From: Massilia frigida
GTDB taxonomy: Bacteria > Pseudomonadota > Gammaproteobacteria > Burkholderiales > Burkholderiaceae_D
Reading direction: 5' to 3'
DNA length: 64,000 bases
Assembly: GCF_011682175.1 (NCBI RefSeq)
Contig: NZ_WHJG01000020.1
Span: forward strand, 1 to 64,000
The notes beneath the pieces were generated by a model. It had not been told where the DNA came from and ran no database searches. It saw only the letters and a list, made by a program, of their open reading frames with translations. Shown piece after piece: positions 61,016-64,000 of the stretch. The number at the start of each line of letters is the position of its first letter. Position 1 is the stretch's first letter. The position numbers were made by a program, and so were the translations under genes.

Positions 61016-62191
61016 ATGGCAATGAAACGGAACCTGGCAGTGATGTGCGCGGCAACCATGGCGCTGGCCGCGTGCGGCGGCGGCGATCCCGTCGTCCTCA
61101 ACACCCTCGACGGCAAGGCGCCGCTGGTGGTCGCGCACCGCGGTGCCGGCGGCTACCTGCCGGAAGAAACCGTGGAAGCCTACGCCATGGCCATCGAGCA
61201 AGGCGCCGACGCCATCGAACCCGATGTGGTGTCGACCAAGGATGGCATCCTGATCGCCCGCCACGATCCCAACCTGGCCTACAGCACCGATGTCGCCTCG
61301 CACCCGGAGTTCGCCAGCCGCAAGCGCAAGCTGCGTGTCGATGGCGTGGAAGAGGAAGGCTGGTTCGCCGGCGACTTTACCCTGGCCGAGATCAAGACCC
61401 TGGGCGGCATATCCACCGACGCCGAACGGCCGCAGCAATTCAATGGCCGCTACAAGATCGCGACGATCCAGGAAATCGTCGACATGATCAAGAAGAGCGG
61501 GCGCAACATCATCCTGTACCCCGAAACCAAGAACCCGACCTTCCACCGTCAAAACGGCTTGCCGCTGGAAGACAAGCTGCTGGCCCTGCTCAGCGCCGCC
61601 GGCTGGAACAGCGCTGGCGCGCCGGTATTCATCCAGTCGTTCGAGCCGGGCAGCCTGAAGTACATGCGCGGCAAGGGCTCGACCGTGCGCATGGTGCAAT
61701 TGATCGATGCCGACGATGTCGACCTGAAAACCGGCGCCCTCACCTACGCCGCGCCTTTCGACCGCCCGTACGACTGGGCGCTGGCCGGCGACAAGCGCCT
61801 GTTCAGCGCCATGGTCACCCCGGCCGGGCTGGCCGAGATCAAGACCTACGCCGACGCCATCGGCCCGTGGAAGCGCTATATCGTCAGCACCAAAGGCAGC
61901 ACCGGCGCCGACGGCAAGCTGGTCGACGCCAACAAGGACGGCAAGCTCAACGAGGCCGATACCAGCACCACCGCGCCTACCACCCTGGTGGCCGATGCCC
62001 ACAAGGCTGGCCTGCTGGTCCACCCTTATACCTTCCGTAACGAAAAACGCCGCCTGCCGCTCGACTACAAGGGCGATCCCAAGCTCGAATACAAGCAGTT
62101 CTACGCGCTAGGCGTGGACGGCGTGTTCTCCGACTTCGCCGATACGGCGCTGGCCGCGCGCGCCGATTATCTCAAGGAGATCGGCTATTAG
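61016..62191 (+). CDS. Glycerophosphodiester phosphodiesterase lipoprotein (GlpQ-like)
   Basis: 391 residues; GGGAGA seven bases before the ATG. Lipobox ALAAC near residue 20, then the GDPD domain: VVAHRGAGGYLPEETVEAY with the HRG catalytic start, GADAIEPDVVSTKDGILIARHDPNL with the metal-binding E-x-D and catalytic H, and FIQSFEPGSLKYM. It hydrolyses glycerophosphodiesters to glycerol 3-phosphate and an alcohol in the periplasm. A segment DGKLVDANKDGKLNEADTST near 300-320 resembles a calcium-binding EF-hand-like loop. It stands alone. ATG at 61016, with a second ATG two codons in. Confidence 0.92.
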   Translation: MAMKRNLAVMCAATMALAACGGGDPVVLNTLDGKAPLVVAHRGAGGYLPEETVEAYAMAIEQGADAIEPDVVSTKDGILIARHDPNLAYSTDVASHPEFASRKRKLRVDGVEEEGWFAGDFTLAEIKTLGGISTDAERPQQFNGRYKIATIQEIVDMIKKSGRNIILYPETKNPTFHRQNGLPLEDKLLALLSAAGWNSAGAPVFIQSFEPGSLKYMRGKGSTVRMVQLIDADDVDLKTGALTYAAPFDRPYDWALAGDKRLFSAMVTPAGLAEIKTYADAIGPWKRYIVSTKGSTGADGKLVDANKDGKLNEADTSTTAPTTLVADAHKAGLLVHPYTFRNEKRRLPLDYKGDPKLEYKQFYALGVDGVFSDFADTALAARADYLKEIGY

Positions 62192-62275
62192 ATCCTGACG
62201 GCACCGCTGTGGTCTAATGCGCACCGGGAGCGAGCGGCACGCCCGCCGCATCCTCCCGCCCCTGTCAAGGACCCG

Positions 62276-62824
62276 ATGCCCTCTTTTCGATACCTGTTGG
62301 CGCCGCTCGCGGCAAGCGTGCTGCTCAGCGGCTGCCTGATGAATAACACTCACCCCCTGCCAAGCGGGGGCACGCCCAACTTCTGGCGCGCCGTCGTGGT
62401 CTACGGCATCGGCGTGGAGGGTAATCGGGAGGCCCAAGGGCTATCTGTTCGTCTCGAGCAATACAGCCTAGCGGACCAGGCCATCACCGGCGGCTGCCTG
62501 TTTTATAACCGGACCGAGGCCAGTATTCTGTCGGCCCCGGGGCAGGTGCAGTATGTGGCGTTCGACGTTCCGCCCGGCAGCTATTCCTACGGCCGGCTCC
62601 ATGATGCCCCGCCCGGGAAGGCGACGGCCTTCATCGCCCCGGCGGGACACACTGTCTATCTCGGCGATTTCATCTACAAGCGCGAGAATCACATGGAACT
62701 GCGGCGCGACCTCAAGGCGTTCGAGCAGGCCCGCAAACGGGCCCTGCCGGACCTTAAGGACGAGATAACGCTTGCTGAGACTCAGTCTGTCGCGCAGCCA
62801 AGACCATTTTTATGTGGTTTCTGA
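62276..62824 (+). CDS. Lipoprotein of unknown function
   Basis: 182 residues. Lipobox LLSGC (cysteine near residue 20), then a beta-sandwich-like domain with VAFDVPPGSYSYGRL and APAGHTVYLGDFIYKRENH, reminiscent of DUF2846-like lipoproteins. The C-terminal part is a charged helix (ELRRDLKAFEQARKRALPDLKD) and ends in FLCGF. Family assignment is uncertain. The gene is 84 bases after the GDPD stop on the same strand, without a clear terminator, and may be co-transcribed. The 266 bases downstream to 63090 contain no supported gene. Confidence 0.75.
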   Translation: MPSFRYLLAPLAASVLLSGCLMNNTHPLPSGGTPNFWRAVVVYGIGVEGNREAQGLSVRLEQYSLADQAITGGCLFYNRTEASILSAPGQVQYVAFDVPPGSYSYGRLHDAPPGKATAFIAPAGHTVYLGDFIYKRENHMELRRDLKAFEQARKRALPDLKDEITLAETQSVAQPRPFLCGF

Positions 62825-63090
62825 CTCCAAACAAAACGATGATGTCTTTTTGATAACGCAACGGCGTCATTCATGATGCTCGGGTTAGGCTCGATTGCGG
62901 ACCGCTCCTCCACCGTTGCGCAATGCGCGAACGCGGCGCATCCGGTCGTCGTTAGCAGCCCGTCCCACCCCGCGATCCCAAGCGAATTGTTGCGCTGGCG
63001 CTACCATTTTTATAACTTTTCCGGCAACAGTTATGTCATCGTGGGCATGTTCGATTAAGATGGTCGGATTTTTACTGTCTGGAAACTTAA

Positions 63091-64000
63091 ATGATCGTCG
63101 GCAAACGAAGCTTCCGCCTGAGCGCAATCGCCATGGCACTGGTGGTCTGGCTGCCCCACAGCGGCGCCGGCGCGGCGGCTCCGCTGCCCGCAGCCCCGGT
63201 AGCGGCCATTGCACAGCCGGCGACCGGCATCGCAGCCGAGCTGCGCACGCTGGCGATCAATGCGGCGGCGGTCATCATCCGTACGCCCCGCCCCTATGAC
63301 GAGCGCGACTGGCTGGCCCGCTTCTACGTGCCGCGCGCCTACGCGCCGGCCTGGCAAGACCGCGGCTACAAACAGGCCAGCGCCGCCATCGCCCTGCTGC
63401 AAAATGCAGCGGTGCACGGCCTGTCGCCGTCCGAATACAACGCCGACGGCCTGGCGCGCCAGTTGGCCGACCCGGCCTTGCGCGCCAGCGCCCGCTTCGA
63501 CGCCGCCATGACCCAGGCCATGCTGCACTACCTGGCCGACCTGCGCGTGGGCCGCGTGCGCTCCGAATACCACACCACCCTGCCCGACCCGCGCCTGACC
63601 AAGACCGACCCGGTCGACCAGTTGCGCGCGGCGCTGCTGAGCCAGCGCCTGGACCAGGCCGTGGCCGCCTCCGAGCCGCGCATTCCCCTGTACCGGCGCG
63701 TGATGACCACCCTGGCGACCTACCGCAAGCTGGCCGAGCAGCCGTTCACGGCGCTGCCGCCGCTGCCCGAGGGTGTCAAGAAGCTCGAACCGGGCGCGCC
63801 GTATGCTGGCGTGGCCACCCTGCGCGCGCGCCTGATCCAGCTGGGCGACCTGAGCGCTACCGCCCCGGCCGAGCCGCCCGCCAGCGCCGGCCTCTACACG
63901 GCGGCCCTGGCCGACGGCGTCAAGCACTTCCAGTCGCGCCACGCGCTCAATGACGATGGCGTGATCGGCGCCGGCACGCTGGCGGCCCTGAACGTGCCGC
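63091..64000 (+). CDS. YcbB-type L,D-transpeptidase, N-terminal part (cut by window end)
   Basis: ATG at 63091 after GGAAA; the frame is open to base 64000. A signal peptide (LSAIAMALVVWLPHSGAGAAA) precedes the YcbB scaffold domain: RFYVPRAYAPAWQDRGYKQA, HGLSPSEYNADGLARQLADP, TQAMLHYLADLRVGRVRSEY. Near the end a peptidoglycan-binding repeat begins (VKHFQSRHALNDDGVIGAGTLAALNVP). The catalytic YkuD domain with its cysteine should follow outside the window. These periplasmic enzymes form 3-3 cross-links in peptidoglycan or attach lipoproteins. Confidence 0.85.
   Translation, partial: MIVGKRSFRLSAIAMALVVWLPHSGAGAAAPLPAAPVAAIAQPATGIAAELRTLAINAAAVIIRTPRPYDERDWLARFYVPRAYAPAWQDRGYKQASAAIALLQNAAVHGLSPSEYNADGLARQLADPALRASARFDAAMTQAMLHYLADLRVGRVRSEYHTTLPDPRLTKTDPVDQLRAALLSQRLDQAVAASEPRIPLYRRVMTTLATYRKLAEQPFTALPPLPEGVKKLEPGAPYAGVATLRARLIQLGDLSATAPAEPPASAGLYTAALADGVKHFQSRHALNDDGVIGAGTLAALNVP

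Overview
The window is 64 kb of GC-rich bacterial chromosome. Its gene families point to a Burkholderiales member, most likely Oxalobacteraceae of the Massilia/Telluria/Janthinobacterium type: a DUF2863 protein, DUF5985 small membrane proteins, many orphan hybrid kinases and PAS-GGDEF proteins, a DUF4124-type envelope protein, and an NHLP-like peptide beside a SagB-like dehydrogenase. That placement is inferred from families; no rRNA or marker gene is present to prove it.

Layout. 1-2483: right end of a Tn3-family transposon, running off the left edge. 2579-7410: secreted nuclease operon, a WYL regulator divergent from a NIPSNAP/LysE pair, and a small winged-helix plus double DUF5985 operon. 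7832-10003: a DUF4157 protein of the kind delivered by extracellular contractile injection systems, with an uncharacterised C-terminal domain. 10143-20485: Nudix hydrolase and a signalling block (two hybrid kinases, one PAS-GGDEF-EAL protein, a DUF2863 protein). 20713-31371: envelope and housekeeping genes with several decayed genes (bacteriocin-type ABC exporter remnant, internally deleted MFS), a Cache-PAS-GGDEF cyclase, an acyl carrier protein phosphodiesterase and topoisomerase IB.

31450-39675 is an accessory island, AT-richer at its promoter end. It holds an IS481-type transposase scrap, a frameshifted Sel1 lipoprotein, and a compact five-gene minus-strand operon. That operon encodes a GNAT protein, an MFS exporter, a LuxE-type ligase, a LuxC reductase fused to a PaaK-like adenylation domain, and a free PaaK-like ligase, with no luciferase or carrier protein. 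It is the best candidate for an undescribed pathway here, probably making and exporting an aldehyde-derived or amide small molecule.

40466-51654 holds a MerC-like protein with palindromes upstream, a Sel1 lipoprotein, and an EF-G paralogue preceded by a terminator hairpin and two tiny ORFs that look like translation-dependent attenuation. After its terminator come a zinc-ribbon-like protein and a small protein resembling an isolated EF-G domain IV. Next are an atypical tRNA-Arg(TCT)-like gene placed 28 bases ahead of a 789-residue protein of unknown family and, convergent to it, an RNA-repair pair: HD-Pnk end-healing enzyme plus RNA ligase.

51958-64000: a parallel beta-helix lipoprotein, a very large propeller-type hybrid kinase, an orphan RiPP-like pair (precursor peptide and convergent SagB-like dehydrogenase), a GDPD lipoprotein, another lipoprotein, and a YcbB-type L,D-transpeptidase cut by the right edge.

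Most long reading frames antisense to these genes are shadows produced by the high-GC codon pattern and are left out. No CRISPR array, rRNA operon, prophage or replication origin was seen.
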